A DNA stretch of 64,000 nt from Orthonyx spaldingii (lineage: Eukaryota > Chordata > Aves > Passeriformes > Orthonychidae), in contig VZTJ01000548.1 in NCBI GenBank assembly GCA_013397795.1, positions 1-64,000 on the forward strand. The letters run 5' to 3'. A program made the position numbers and the translations under genes. Each line of letters opens with the position of its first letter. The first letter of the stretch is position 1. The notes beneath the pieces are model-generated. The model was not told the origin of the DNA. It did not search any database and saw only the letters and a list, made by a program, of their open reading frames with translations. Positions 35,550-49,141 of this stretch are shown here, in pieces.

Positions 35550-38500
35550 ATTGTCACATTCTTTCCCACAGCTTTACTGTTCATCTTAGATCAGATGGAT
35601 CCTACCCTCAGATGGTGCAGGGAAAATGTCTCCTGCTCAGTATCCGACACAAGAGATGCTGAACAGGTTTGTGGATGTCACTGTGTATGTGAATTAGCTA
35701 AAAATACAAAGGACTTACTGCATATTTGCTCCACTTTGATCTGAGAAGTAGAACACCTGTGGTTAAGAGACACCACTGAATGCATTTCCAGCAAAGTTAA
35801 CACTTATTCTTTTGTCTTAAGCACAAGTCTGAAGATGTAAAAATTAATTTTTCTCACAGAATATATAATTCAAAATAACATCCAGAGACAGAGGGTAGCT
35901 TCTATGTCCACAAATTTGTGTAGGTTTCTAACTCAATTTTAGATAAACTTCAGTCACAACAAACTGATTACCTTCAAACTGCTGGAGGTCACCAAGAAGG
36001 TTGATGGCAGAATTAAGCTTTGGTAAAGACTCAGTGAGCTGACATTCAGCCAAAAATCATTTGGTCTTAGTCAAAAATTAATATTGTTCCTGAGGGCTAC
36101 AAAATCAAAAACAGAGAAATAAAGTTACAGACATAAAGCATGGTAGGGAAGCAAAGAAAAGCAGAAAGTCTTCTCTAGACCCTGAGTCCAGAGCTTTCCA
36201 GAAGCTCAGGGACAAGTCTCAGAGGTGTCAGGAAAAAAAAAGTCAGCCTCAGAAGGCACCATTTAGAATTGACTGCAACACAGAAGCCACTGATTTGAGC
36301 GAAATTAAAGCTGGTAAACAGAAACCCCCTTGGACATGCCAGTCAGGGGAAGTTGCCTTATAACCAATTTTTTATTTTTATTCTGTCTTTTCCATTTGCT
36401 GACAGTTTTACATATTCTAGTTTATGGCCTAATAAATCCAACTTTTTAAGTGACAGCAACCTGTCTTTATTTTCTCTGGTGAAGTCACCATAAGAAAAAG
36501 ACTGAGGCAAATCTTTATCACCTTTCACATCGATCCCTTAATTATAAGCAAGAGTTCTGGAAGAAGCAGGATGTTAGTCACCCAGCACCTGGAGTAAGCT
36601 TTAAAGGTTTTCTTGATTTGAGAATGGTTTAGTGGAGGACAGTTACCATCTACTGCCAGTGTTAAATTCCAGCATGTATCTGTCTTTTGAAAACTGGAAG
36701 ATATCTATAATTTAACTGGTGATAAGGATAGAGAAGCACCAGAAAATATTACCAAAATAATTTCTAGACTCTGCCATATAAGTTTTTTCAAACATGCAAA
36801 TTCCTATTAAAAATATTTTTGGTATAAATGACCCTGCTTTGGGCTAAGAATGGGCTAAATGTTATCTCTCCCAGGATGCTGTTCCTTCACATTTCTCCTT
36901 ATCAGACATTCTGAAAGATCAGCACACATCTGTACACAAATCCTCCTGCAGAATACTTTTCTCTGTGTGACTTATATAGAAAAAGCCAGTCTAAAATGCT
37001 GAAATAAGAAAGTAGTACATAAGCTGTTTATCATTTAGCTTACTCAAACCTCCAAGATACAAATAGGATAAAAGACCCGTGGATAATTAACCTTCAGGAA
37101 AGCATAAAAAAGGCCAAGGACAACATCACTGAAAATACACAGGATTCGTAATTCCTCCAGGTCAATATCTATCTTTCTACAGCTCTCCCAAGCTTCATTA
37201 AGAAGATGAAAGGCATGATGCAATATTTAGAGGAGTCCTGATTCTGTAAAATATCCTATTGTCTCTCAGCTTAGTCTTATCACCTCATACTCAACTGTTA
37301 AAAATAAAAAATCCTGTGAGTGAACTCCTCCCTCCCATATGCATATTGTTTTCACAAAGCTTTTCCATAATCTCTGAACTCTTTTGGTGTTAGCCCCATG
37401 ACAGATAACCAGCTTCCACAGAGATTTCTTCTTAGCTAAGATCATAGAGCTTAAGTTTGTCATATCCTACATAACTAAGCCTTCCAGCTAAAGTATATTT
37501 ATAAAGCTCGAGGCAGACTAGATCCTTTCTTGTATTGTCAACAGATTCATTAAACATGATCATCTATTTCTTTCACAGGGGAAGGCTGGGGAGTCTCAGA
37601 ATGTACTTCATCCTTAAATGTAAACATACTATCTTTTTAGCATTAGGAAAGGAAAATTTTTAATTTTATATATATCTTTAAGAGTATGAGAAAACATCTT
37701 GATAAATAGGAATAAATGAATGAAGAAAATCCAGAAAGAAGCTACAAAATAGAGGGTAAAATGAAAGGACAGGTTCAGGAAGAAAAGAAAAGAGGGAATT
37801 TTTGTAAAGAAATCTCTGTCTTGGAGGCAAGAGATTTTAGTGCTATTTCTGTCTCTACTGCTGACCAGCTATGTGTGTTAGAATCCTCAGCTGGCTCTTT
37901 CCTTGTCTCAGCATAGATCTCAGCATAACATTGCCCGCCTCCTGAGTGAATAACGGTCACTCCCTGCTTAGTGGAATATGAAATTCCATCCTATCAAGTC
38001 ACTAGCATTCACTAGGGCAGAACCCAGTTGCAAAATCCAAGGTTGGCTTGTCCTACAGCATGCCTGTATTAATTTTTCTGAGTCTCTTTGAGCTTCTGGC
38101 AATTATCAGTTCATGCTGCCCTATGCAGAGGGTTACTTGGAAATTTGTCTTCTGGGCTGGTTTTTTTTGATCTCAGTATCTTAGAAAAGCTGCATCTCTG
38201 GACCTCCCTGTATAGATATTTACAGCCAGAGACTCGTGTGTGAGCTGGATAGGAGTGCTCCCATTACAGTCACCAGGGATCCAGCCAGCAGTTCGTTGTT
38301 CAGTTCATCGGAAAGCTGGCATCTACACTTGGTTTAGTCATAACATCTGATCACAGACACACAGACCAGGGAAATACCTCTCACCTCCACAACTTCTAAA
38401 CGAGTCTGTGATCCAACACACTATCCTGTCTTCGAGCTGCTTTCCAGTAGTCAGTCAGGTCATAGAGCTCCAGAGCATTCTCCATCATATCTAAAATAAA

Positions 38501-41500
38501 CTCTGTATGCTATGCACTGCTTTCTTTTTCTCCCTCTCAAACTACCCAGTCAGTTTAAAGTATAGTAATCCACTTACAATTTATGGTTGGCATTTACTTA
38601 TTGTCTGTTTGGAATAATTTCTTGACTTTATCAGGTTTGTGAAGAGACAGAAAATCCAACCAGCTTTCATGTGTCTTGCACTGTACAGCAGGAATATGGC
38701 ATTTTTCTTATCTCCAATGCTGTTTTCAGTGAAGCACTGACTAAACCTATTTATGTATGCCCACAAATGTCCATCAATCTCGTTACAATAAAACCCTGTT
38801 AAACCTTGCAATTTTCTTCTTTGTCTGTAAGCATTTTTTGCTCTTTCAAATATAATTTCAATATATCAAACACCATCTTTTTATAGCATTTTTAAATAGC
38901 TAACCCAGTATTGTCTTGCTCTTTTCACATGGGGAACACAGCTAATAGATTGGCTTTAGCAAATCTGTATATTTTTTTAAGCAACCTTAGACAAATAATA
39001 TTACATAAATTATTTTTCCTGATTCCTCTTGCAGAACCTTAATAATTGCTTCCTCTTTTAACACCTTTTACAATCTGACAAATAGACCTTCTAAAAATGG
39101 CATGTTTCCCCCAGGTGAAAATGTGCCTTTCCTTCCTCTGAAATCACAAATAACAATGTGAAAAAGACTAATTTTTTTTTTTCCATAACAAATTTGAAGG
39201 TCATATTGTTTAAATGTTGAAACAGATTGAAGCTGAGGACAGACAAAATAAAAGGTGACTATTTCACCATATGAAAAAAATTATCTCAAGGCCACAGCCT
39301 GTACATAAATTAGGGTAATCTGACCCAGTGTCAGGTAATAACACAGGTCAAAAATTTTCAGCTATCAACTCAGGTATAAAGCTGATTAATCTCACTCAAG
39401 CTAGAGCATAACTTTTAGGAAGCCATACACTATGGCCCACTGCATAATACTCCAAGTGCAAGCTGTTTAGGGCAGAGCCCTCCCACTGCTCAGACAGTGC
39501 TTAGTGCAATCAAATCTTGGATAATGTCAAGCTTTCCTTGACATTAGGACACAGCCTGTGTCTTACCTAGATATAAGTAAGTTTATATTTTCTATCAGAC
39601 TTTTTCAGCTATGACTTCTTATTCAGAATTCACTGGTGGTGTATATCCAGAGTGGACCAGTGTCCACTCTGAGAATACAAAACCACCTTTGCTTTGCTGA
39701 ATGCTTGGGTAACTCTCCACACCTGAAGGAAGGGAAAATAGTATGCCAATAATTGTCCAACCATGATGTTTTTCAACCACCTCGAACAAGCCACTGTATC
39801 TTAATAAAACTGGACATTACCATGGCACATTTCTGCCTTCTCCTTATGCAGAGTGTCATTAACTGGGATTTTCCCCAGAGTCTATGATAGCACATCTGTA
39901 TAACTTCTATAACTACTTTAACATTCACCTAAGCTCCCTTTCATTTCCTTAATTTCAATATGATTTGGGAAGAACTTATGGACAAAGAAATGAAAACCTC
40001 CCTGGTATGATGGACAATGACTGAAAATTAGGGCCTGTGTTTACAAGCATGTCAGCAAGTGTGAGAAACATTCATTACACCTTTGTGACTGTAGTTTGAA
40101 AGTTTGAATAGACTTAAAACGGTTTATTTGACCCAAAATGCTATTTCAAGTTGAAGAAAGATATTACTGACTCTTCTGAACCCAACAAACAGCTGTATTT
40201 CTAAAATGGGGTTAGAAATGTAATGCAATGATTATTTAATTGAAACTTATTCAGAATTATAGTTTGTTTTCTTATTGGAAACTTTTTTTGTAAGATTTGT
40301 CTGGATCTAATTTTAAATTTTTTTTTCTAGATTTTTGGCCCTCAGTTGTTTTCTAGGTTTTATTTGCTGAGAGAGTTTAAATAATTTTTTTGACTCAAAT
40401 TATTTTCAGTTTGGTCAGTGAATTTAAATTTCAGAATTTTTACAGTGCTAGCTAAACACCAGTTACTTTTAAGGTGTATGTGTTTGTCTTTGTGGAAAGG
40501 GCGGTGGGCAGCTGGAAAGTATTCTGGTTTTGTCAAAATGCTTTCTAGATATAGTTCACAGGGAGCTAATTCACCTTCTGTATGAAACAGGTGGCTCACA
40601 TCAATTTTTTGGGAACCTGTTGTGTAAGAATTGTGTACAGTGATTTCAGCTGCAATTGTTTGTGTGCTACAACACAGAAGCACAAGGCCATGGGAGCCAT
40701 AAAATCTGTGTCCTGCAGGACAGAATTATCGACACTGCTGGAACTTTCTCTAGCTCAGAGGAATGCATTCTGCAGGGAAGAAGATATATTTTTCTAAGTC
40801 CAAAGGTCTGTATGTGTAGGTTAGATTTAGATCATTAAGCTTCATGTTTATAATTTTCATACTGAGCAAGTACCTGTTTAAATCTGATGGTAACGTTAAA
40901 GCACAGGTTAGAATTTTCTTATACTGAAATAATATAATCTTCATAAATTGTTTTAATATCATACAATTAAAGGCAAAGCATAATAATCTAAAATTCTCTC
41001 CTATTCAATGAGTCCTTAAAGTGATTACAGGTTTCTTACCCAATACATTGACCATGCCCACTGCATGACACTAACATATTAGCCAAAGAACATTTATTAT
41101 AGCTTTTTACAGACCCATGCAACTTTGATTTAAAGTCATGCATTCTAATATGTTTTGACAAGTAAATTGCTTGCCTTTTTTCCTTGATAGCCAACCATAT
41201 AAATAATGCATGCATAGTAATAGCTAGAGCAATAATATAAAAGTCAAGTAAGGAGACACATGCAGCATGTTAATGATAAAGGTGCTCTACCCATTTCCAA
41301 CAGAAGGAAAAAATAAACAGTTGTAAATATATATAAAAAAGACAAGTCCTATCTTTAAAAAAACCAGTTTTTAAATGACCATGATAAGTTCTAATGGATA
41401 CTGGAAGGACATTTATTAAAGTCCATAATAAAAAAAACCTTTTGGGAACCTGAAATATTTTCTCTTCTCAAGTGGGGATTGATTCAGTATGCAGAATCAT

Positions 41501-42915
41501 GACCAGAAGCATGACCAGTAGCAGAAGCCCTTCACCAAACATCTTCCCCACAGGAAAATCCATGATTTGACTAGGCATGGAGGCTCTTGGACTAAATCAT
41601 TTGTATAAAATCAATGTTGTATCATTCACACTGTAAGATGTGTTTTTTATTATAGGAATTTTGGTGCCCATTCTTCTCATAATTGGTTCTTTTTAATAAG
41701 GGAATATAAAAGAATGTGGTTTAAAATGCAATTATTATTTAAATAACACAACAGATGCAGAGACATCATCTTTTGTTTTATATTTTTAGTAGCTGCCAGA
41801 ACTCATTTCTGATCAGTTTATCAGCATGTCATTTAAATGCTCATATTTTCTCAGACAAACTATATGATTAGCCACTTAAATACCCTCATTTTGTTCTTTT
41901 AAACAATTGCTATAAAGAGAAAGTCTTTGCTACATCAGCAAATGATTTGAACATGAATTATGCAGTATCGGTGCTGCAGCTATAAATAATAAGAAAGAAT
42001 TGATAGGAATGTTTAAAATCTATCATTTTATTGAAATCATGTTGAAACACACATACAGCACATGATTCATAATAATGATATTTTAGCAGAAAGAATGCTT
42101 GTGCATTGCAAATATAACCCATCCTTCCTCCTGTCTATTTCTTCCTCCAAAGCACAAGGAGTGGGGTGGAAGTAAAATCAAAAGGCTCTTACCTGGAGTA
42201 GCCTCACGTGTACCTAATGTGTGGTACCAAAGTGAAAGAACACAAGACTATGTGATTGTTCTAACAATTAAATACCAGAGTTTTATAAATATCACAAATG
42301 TGCTTTCTTAAAGTATTGCTGCCTTCTGACAATCTTTTACAACACAAGGTCTTGCGTTTGCGTATTTTCATGCTGTCCTTCTTTGGATTTTACTGAAAAG
42401 TTCATTTTAACATCATCAACTCTGCAGGTATTTTCAATTAATATTTATATTATTAGAGTATCCTGTAGGCTATGTCTACAGCAGCAACTTTCCCAACCAA
42501 AATTTTGACTTCATAACTACAGAATAAACTAAATTGATCAGACAGTGGATTTCATTGTTGTTGTGGTGTGGCAACATCAAGGGGCCACTTATACTGTTAT
42601 CATTACATTGTCTAATGAGGAAGAAACATTTTTGCTGAACAAAATCAACAATAGATCTCATCACGCAGCTATCTCAGCTTAACAAGGTTTCTGGTTAGGA
42701 TTATAGTGAAAACAAGTGAGCTCCTAACACACTGCTGTTTAGTTATTAAGACTTTGTCTAGCATGAAGATTGTACATATATTTTTATGAATGAAAACTTA
42801 CTTTTGTAATGAAGGAAAAATGCATATTGTCTGTTTGCTAGATGCATGACTGAATAATGCACTGAGTTTCAAAAGGGAAATTTTATTGGCCTTTAGAAAA
42901 AAAAACTTGAAAAGT

Positions 42916-42918
<3 letters not shown>
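35550..42918. other. Long AT-rich non-coding stretch
   Basis: About 7.4 kb without a recognised gene. A segment at about 36120-36500 has an LTR-like order of signals but is not called (see findings). The 39621-39702 hairpin is listed separately. The open frames are below 108 codons and show no domain. Confidence 0.5.
39621..39702 (+). repeat. Imperfect inverted repeat, microRNA-like hairpin
   Basis: The core CAGAGTGGAC (39648-39657) pairs perfectly with GTCCACTCTG (39662-39671) across a four-base loop, CAGT. Outward there are further matching blocks: GTAT against ATAC, GGTGGT against ACCACC, and ATTCAG against CTGAAT, separated by small internal loops. The whole fold is about 82 nt, the size of a microRNA precursor, although the loop is small. 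It could instead be a remnant of a palindromic DNA transposon. Which strand would be transcribed is unknown. Confidence 0.55.
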
Positions 42919-42961
<43 letters not shown>

Positions 42962-42990
42962 GCGTGCNTTTCTTTTTTTCTTTTTTTGCA
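42919..42990. repeat. Poly(T) run with undetermined base
   Basis: There are 42 T residues (42919-42960), then GGCGTGC, an N at 42968, and more T-rich sequence to about 42988. The run reads as poly(A) on the minus strand, but no retroposed gene body or AATAAA signal is visible beside it. The N shows that read quality failed here, and the true length and the GGCGTGC insert are uncertain. Confidence 0.85.
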
Positions 42991-45900
42991 GGGGCCTCTT
43001 GACTAATGACACCAGAACTGAATGTGTTGCCAACTTTTTGACTTTTCTAATTAAGTTAAAATTTAAAAGACAAATGGAGAACAAAGTCTTTTTAACTTAG
43101 TGAAGACATTTCAAATTTTGTGATGTGGACGTTAAGTGGCCAAAAGCAAAATATTTTAGATAATATTTCTAAAAGTAGAAGACTTTGCAGTGAGATGAGA
43201 AGTAGGCACTGAATTCTCTTAGGACTGAAGGCTGCAGCTGGATCAGAAGTTACTGAGAATCACCCAGACGTTAGAAGTATTCAACTCTGAACCAATGGAA
43301 AAATTCAGATTTTAGGGGAATCAAAATACTTGTTGGTCAAACCTGCTTACTGTTAATTTAAAAACAACAACAACAATAAAAATCCTTTTTCTTGCCATTA
43401 GTCATAACATAGCTGAGATTCACTGAATTCAATTTAACTGATGCTTCTGATAGCAATTATTTGACTTTCTAAAGGTCTGAGAACATATGTGAAACAAATT
43501 GGCCAGAAAATGAAAATTGCAGCATGGCCAAAAAGGTTTTATTGTGATTACAAACCAGTGAATGCAAAATGCACTTTGGAAAGTAGCAAAGCCCTTAGTA
43601 GGTGTTTAAGAAGCCTCCTGTTACTTGGCAAATGATGGGGTAAAAGATAAAAAAAGAAAACAAAGTGAATAGGCATAAGAGGAACGAAATTTCCATATCA
43701 ATCTGCTGAACTAATAGGAGACCAAACTGAGCTTACTGTACCAGGGAAAAGGAAAACATCCTATGTTTTGGGTAACATCTGTGGAGGAAGAAAAAGAATG
43801 GAGAAAAGTATTTTTTGTTATGGAAAGCACAGAGCCCATTGAAACACATTGATTCCTGTGTTTTAGCACCATGAAAAACTGTGCTAGTTGTGTTAGGTGG
43901 AGCCTGTTCTGAACCTAAAATTGTTAGAGAGGTGACAATGGATGCAAGCAAATCCTGCTAAATTACTTTATGCCCAAATTACTTTTTCAATATAGTATTA
44001 TTACGTCTCTTTTTTTTTAAGAATTACTGATTACATAATTCTCTCCCTCCCCAAAAAAAGAAACACAACTATTAAATTTATTTAATTTGACATTATGGTT
44101 TGCGTTGCCATTAAACCTTTCAGCATAAGGTTTGAGCAAGAGTTTAAGACTGTGGCTGAAACATGGCTCTGCAAAAATGCAGCCAAATAAAATTCACAGC
44201 TGATTCTGGGATGCAAAAAAAAGCATAAATGAGGGGCATAGAATTTTTGGGGACAGTCTGGCCTTGTCTTGAAAGAAAGGCAGTCAGAGAATTTGCGGTG
44301 TCCTTTTAGAACAGGCAGCAAATGCATAAAATTAGTACATAGAGGGAGCCCATTCTGATGGCAGCAGCATGGCTTCATTGAAGGTTGTCTGCCTTGGCGA
44401 AAACAAGGACATGACTCAAACTCACCAGGAACAGAGACACTGCTACTGAGAAATCTGAGGGTTTCAGTGGTAGAGCTCATCCAACTAAGTTACCCTTCTG
44501 GAATGAACTTTGCAGTCCAGCTGGCTGACAAAAGCCACCCAAGCATGTCACGGATGTCACTGAAGAAAGCTGTTTGCCCAAGGAGGAGAGCTGTGAGAAC
44601 TTTCTTTAAAGCTGACACAAAACGCTATGAAATCTTTCACCAAGCTCCTGCCTCATTATCTGGTGAAATATTAAAATGTAAACCTCAACATAAAGTCTTT
44701 ATATTAACCTATATGCTAAAATATTCATTTCAAATATTACCATGATTGTCTATTACAAAAACTGTCCCTGCCTTATCTTCTAGGCCTTGAATAGGCACTG
44801 TTTTACCAGAATGGTTAGCTTTGCTGTGAAAACCTGGCAGCAGGTGAACTCTTTTGATGTTTTGATAATTGTTAAGCTATAACACAGCCAAAACTAGCAT
44901 GCTGTTTTGAGAATGGTAATGTGTAATTCTGTGCTATTGATTGCTTATAATTTCACTTGCTAAAATTATAGTGCTCAGCTGGTATAGTCCATTGAGCAGT
45001 TTCTAAAAGGTAGATCTTGCACTGAAACAATAAAACCCCAACAATGGTACCAAGAACTATTTACATTAATAATTTTATTGATAATAATAATTATTATTAT
45101 TATTATTACTACTACTTAATAGGTAAATGTAATCTGCAGTAACTTAAAAAAGACCCAAACAGTAAGCACCACAGAAAAAGGAGCACTGCTTCTAACTCTT
45201 CAAAACCCAGACCAATGATTTAAAAAACACAAAAATAACAAGCCAGGTGGCATTCTATGCACTTGTACACTTTGACTGAAGATCAGAGTCTTTGTGTTTA
45301 ATTTCTTATTATTTGTCTTTCAGAGGCAATGTAATCTGTGCTGGCATCTGTTTCATTTGACAACTTAATGCAGTCTCCATAGACTTACTTCAACAATGCT
45401 TTGTTGTGATTTGACAGTGTGGGTGTCATCCCCAATGACATGCACAGCCATTGCTGAATCTGCATTTTGACATTTGAGTGGGCTCAGCTGTGAATAGATA
45501 TCTAAGATGTTTATTTGTATTCACATTCTATTTTGACATTGTATCATTTTATTAGGTCCAAATTCTTCCCTAAGTAGGTTATTCCCAACCGGGGAGAAAA
45601 AGTTCTTTGAGTTTGATGTAAAATTTGATGTCTATTGGAGAAAATATAACTAGCACTTCAAAAATGAAGAAGTATGAGAAGAGAAATATTTTCTGGTAAA
45701 ACAAAGTTTCCCTTTAACATAGAGACTGTGCCACACCTCGAAAAGGACATATGGGTTTTTATTTTGCTTTGGCATTTGTGCAAGCAAGTAAAAGCCAGCT
45801 GAAGTAAGACATTGTTAGAATTAAAAGTAACTTGTGGTGACAGAAATGGGGTCCATCATGCCAAATAAAACATTCATTTTATACAGATGATTAGCATGCA

Positions 45901-48900
45901 CCATTATCTTTCCATGCATATCTTTAGATGTAAATGTTATTTATCTCTTTAAAAGTTTATATGCACATCCATCTCTCTGTATGTGAACACTATAATACAC
46001 CACAGGTTCATAAAGGACTTTGTTAAGAGGGATTATGAATTTGAATTCTTTTTCTCTCTGAGAAATGAAAGAAATAATAAATATTCCATCTAGGAAGAGC
46101 ATACAGAAGCCTCATTCTGTGAACATATATAGGCTTAGATTAATATTAATTGTGACTCTTCCAAAGATGAAAGGTCTGTCTTCCTCAGAGTCTAGACTTC
46201 AGAATGCACCTATCTGTGTTAATTTTCACCAGAAATTTCACTTTTCTTGTCTGCAAGCACAAATACCAGGTTTGGTTGGTTGATGTGCAGAAATAACACC
46301 ATGAAAATATAGTTTGTCAATGTAAGGGAAGATAAATACTTTGGTTCAATCTTCTATGGATGAGAAAAGCATTTTTAGTATAATAGATACAATGCATAAC
46401 ATATTTCTATCTATAAATACTGGTATATTTGTATGTGTGGAATACATTTACAAAAAAATTTATATTTCATGTATACCTTTATATATTCTTTATACCTGCC
46501 TAAAAATCTTATGTTTATATTATTTATTCCTTGATGCTTTCCCAAACACTGAAACGTTTGGAGTGGGAGGGGAAGAAACAGAGAAAGATAATGTAAAAAT
46601 GACACACTAATTATGTCAAGAAGAAAATCTAGCAGAGTCCATTATTATCACCAATTTCTTTGGGGTTTGCTCAGCAAAAATTGACAGTTCAAATCACTGA
46701 AAGAGGTGGTGTGAACTGAAGTATTAATTCTTCAATATTTCGCATATTGGCGTTGGTTTCTCTTGCCAGCAATTGCTTTTCAGCACAGCAATAGGATCGC
46801 CGCTGTAATTATGTGGTGTATGGTTTAGTGAAAGCTATTTGACCTCCCTGAAAACTCAAAGTCCATGCAGACCAGCAAGTAATCCTTCAATAAATGTGCT
46901 CCATGTAAATCAAAACCTGTTAGATCTGTGTCTGGTATTAGCATTACAACAACATCACCTACTGGAAGTACCAAGAGGATATAATGAAATATCTGTTACT
47001 TCTGGAGGTTCCTACCAGGGGAACTTCTAATTTTCCATGCTGCTCTATTGGAAAGTGGAAAGATGCCAGTAACAATCCCAAGTCAACAGAGGAATTTTAC
47101 TGCATGCAGAAATTAATTATATTTCTAATAATAAGAAGAAAGAGAGATCTATTTTCTCACTAGCTTTCTGTCCCTGACACTTGTTACCTAACTTTGCAGC
47201 TATCAGTGTTCCATGCTTTAGAGAGTATCTTATAGGGGAATTGAAGTAATGGCTGATCAATACTAAATATTGAGTACATTGGTGCTGATTACTCCTCTGT
47301 GATACTCAGCTACATGGGGAAAAGAACCCAAAACCAACAAAGCCCTAAATTTCCATGTAGCTTTCAAATGTATCTTCTGGATATTGAAGGGCCTTAATGT
47401 GAAATATTGACAATATCATAAGAAAAAAAAAGGGGTCATATTTATTATGTCTGTTGATGTAGACACATGATAAGCTCTTAATTGCAAGAGATGTGCTAGA
47501 AATTGCTAGAAAACTCATGGCCGTACATTTTGGGAAGCAAATGAAGAATCCTTAATTTTTCTTACAGCTTGGATGACTCTGAAGGGAAAAGCACAGATTG
47601 CTGATAGGGGGAGGTAGTGGCTTGTTCCAGGCGATGCCTATGGCTGTACCACCTCCAGGTCTGCAAACCATTCCCTTTATAGAATTATTCCTTGGTTTCA
47701 CAGGCGTGGAGCCTCTGCAAGCAATGCCTGCAACAGGCAGAGTATGAAGCAGCAGTGATCTCCCAAACAGACTGTGTTGTTATCTGAGGCAAAGTCCTAA
47801 AGCAGAGCAAGAGGTTTCTTATCCTTCCCATAGACCAGTGAGTAAAAGGAAAAGTCTCACACTCCCAGTGCCTTGCATGACATCTGCAAAATTTAAAAGA
47901 CCAATCAAAAATGGTAGAAGAAGAAAAGCATCAACCCTCTTAAAACTATACCTTGTCTTCACTAGCTAAGATTTTTGAACATGGAGAAAACATGGAACTT
48001 TGCACTCCTGACAGTCAAAGGCTGTGTAGGCAAGAACAGGAAACTTGAAGCTTTTGTTGGGACCATGTAACAGCAGCACACCAGAGGTTTTCTGAAGGGG
48101 ACAGGGTATGTGTTTCATGCAGAAGAGATTCTTCATGAGCAAAGTAGGTGTTTTTAAAAAGCAGCATCTAAAAATGAGATTATTGTGGGCTTTTTTAAGG
48201 TATGAACATTTAACTCTAGCCTCTGGATGCAAAGCCAGGAAGATATTTTCAAAATTTTAATAACATTGCAACCACTGGCCTCTATGGTTCTAACAGTCTC
48301 TTTGACAGGTTGTGACAGAAAGGTGAAATTCTACCTGGGACATATGACCCTAAGAAATGCCAGATTGAACATAATGAAAATGAAATCCCAAACCGCAGGA
48401 AACCAGTGAAAGTCATGTCATTATGTCCAGCCTTTTACAGTTCTCCTGATGCACTTTATCTGCCACCTTTACAGGTGCATGCACCAGGTACCCACACACA
48501 CCGTGTGACAGCTGCTTACAGACATTTTAAACCATTGGCTGGATGTTAAAAAACCCAACTGATTACTTACAGCAGGATTTGGTCTAGTTTGATTGTTGTT
48601 TCTTTGCATAGGAAAGTCAAATTACAGCATTTCACAAACTGTGTAGAAAAACAGACATTCCAAAAATATCATAAATGTCTTCAAAATCAGTAAATATACA
48701 GAAAGTTTCCCCAAGATATCTCATTCTGTCAGACTTTTTCATGTGTAAAACTAATCAAAAACTATTTTAGACGTGCAATATTTTAAAATACTGGGATATA
48801 TGTAATTTATGAGGAAACTTCCATTGCAATTCAACTGTCATTTAAGATAAATAAAGGGGAAACCCAAAGCCATATTTCTGCTTTTTCCAGGCTTTTTTCA

Positions 48901-49113
48901 AGAAAATCTTTTAATTAGTATGAGACTGGTCAAAAGAACCCACACAGAATCTAAGCTCATGGCGAATATAGCCCCAATGACTCAACACCTCCAGAATTAC
49001 TATTAAAGTTTCAAGGAATCTTTTGCTATTTTCAGAGACTTCCTGAACATTAATACTTCACTAGCTAGTGTATGTGGTGAAATATTTTCAATATAAATCC
49101 TTGCTACTTATTT
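42991..49113. other. AT-rich non-coding stretch
   Basis: About 6.1 kb without a recognised gene or dispersed repeat. It contains the (TTA)n microsatellite at 45081-45118. The 132-codon minus-strand frame at 44082-44480 and the 92-codon plus-strand frame at 44467-44745 show no domain and no typical coding composition. Confidence 0.5.
45081..45118. repeat. (TTA)n microsatellite
   Basis: ATAATAATAATTATTATTATTATTATTACTACTACTT: an ATA run that turns into TTA and then ACT units. It is a simple repeat likely to vary in length between individuals. Confidence 0.9.
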
Positions 49114-49141
49114 GGGGGGGGGGGTGCAGGGAGGGAGGGGG
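49114..49141 (+). repeat. G-rich run, quadruplex motif
   Basis: Eleven G residues, then TGCA, GGG, A, GGG, A and GGGGG. This gives at least four G tracts of three or more with short loops on the plus strand, so it meets the usual G-quadruplex pattern. It stands out in AT-rich surroundings. Confidence 0.85.

Noticed and set aside
44082..44480. 132-codon minus-strand open frame
   Set aside because: It shows no recognisable domain and has scattered cysteines without a pattern.
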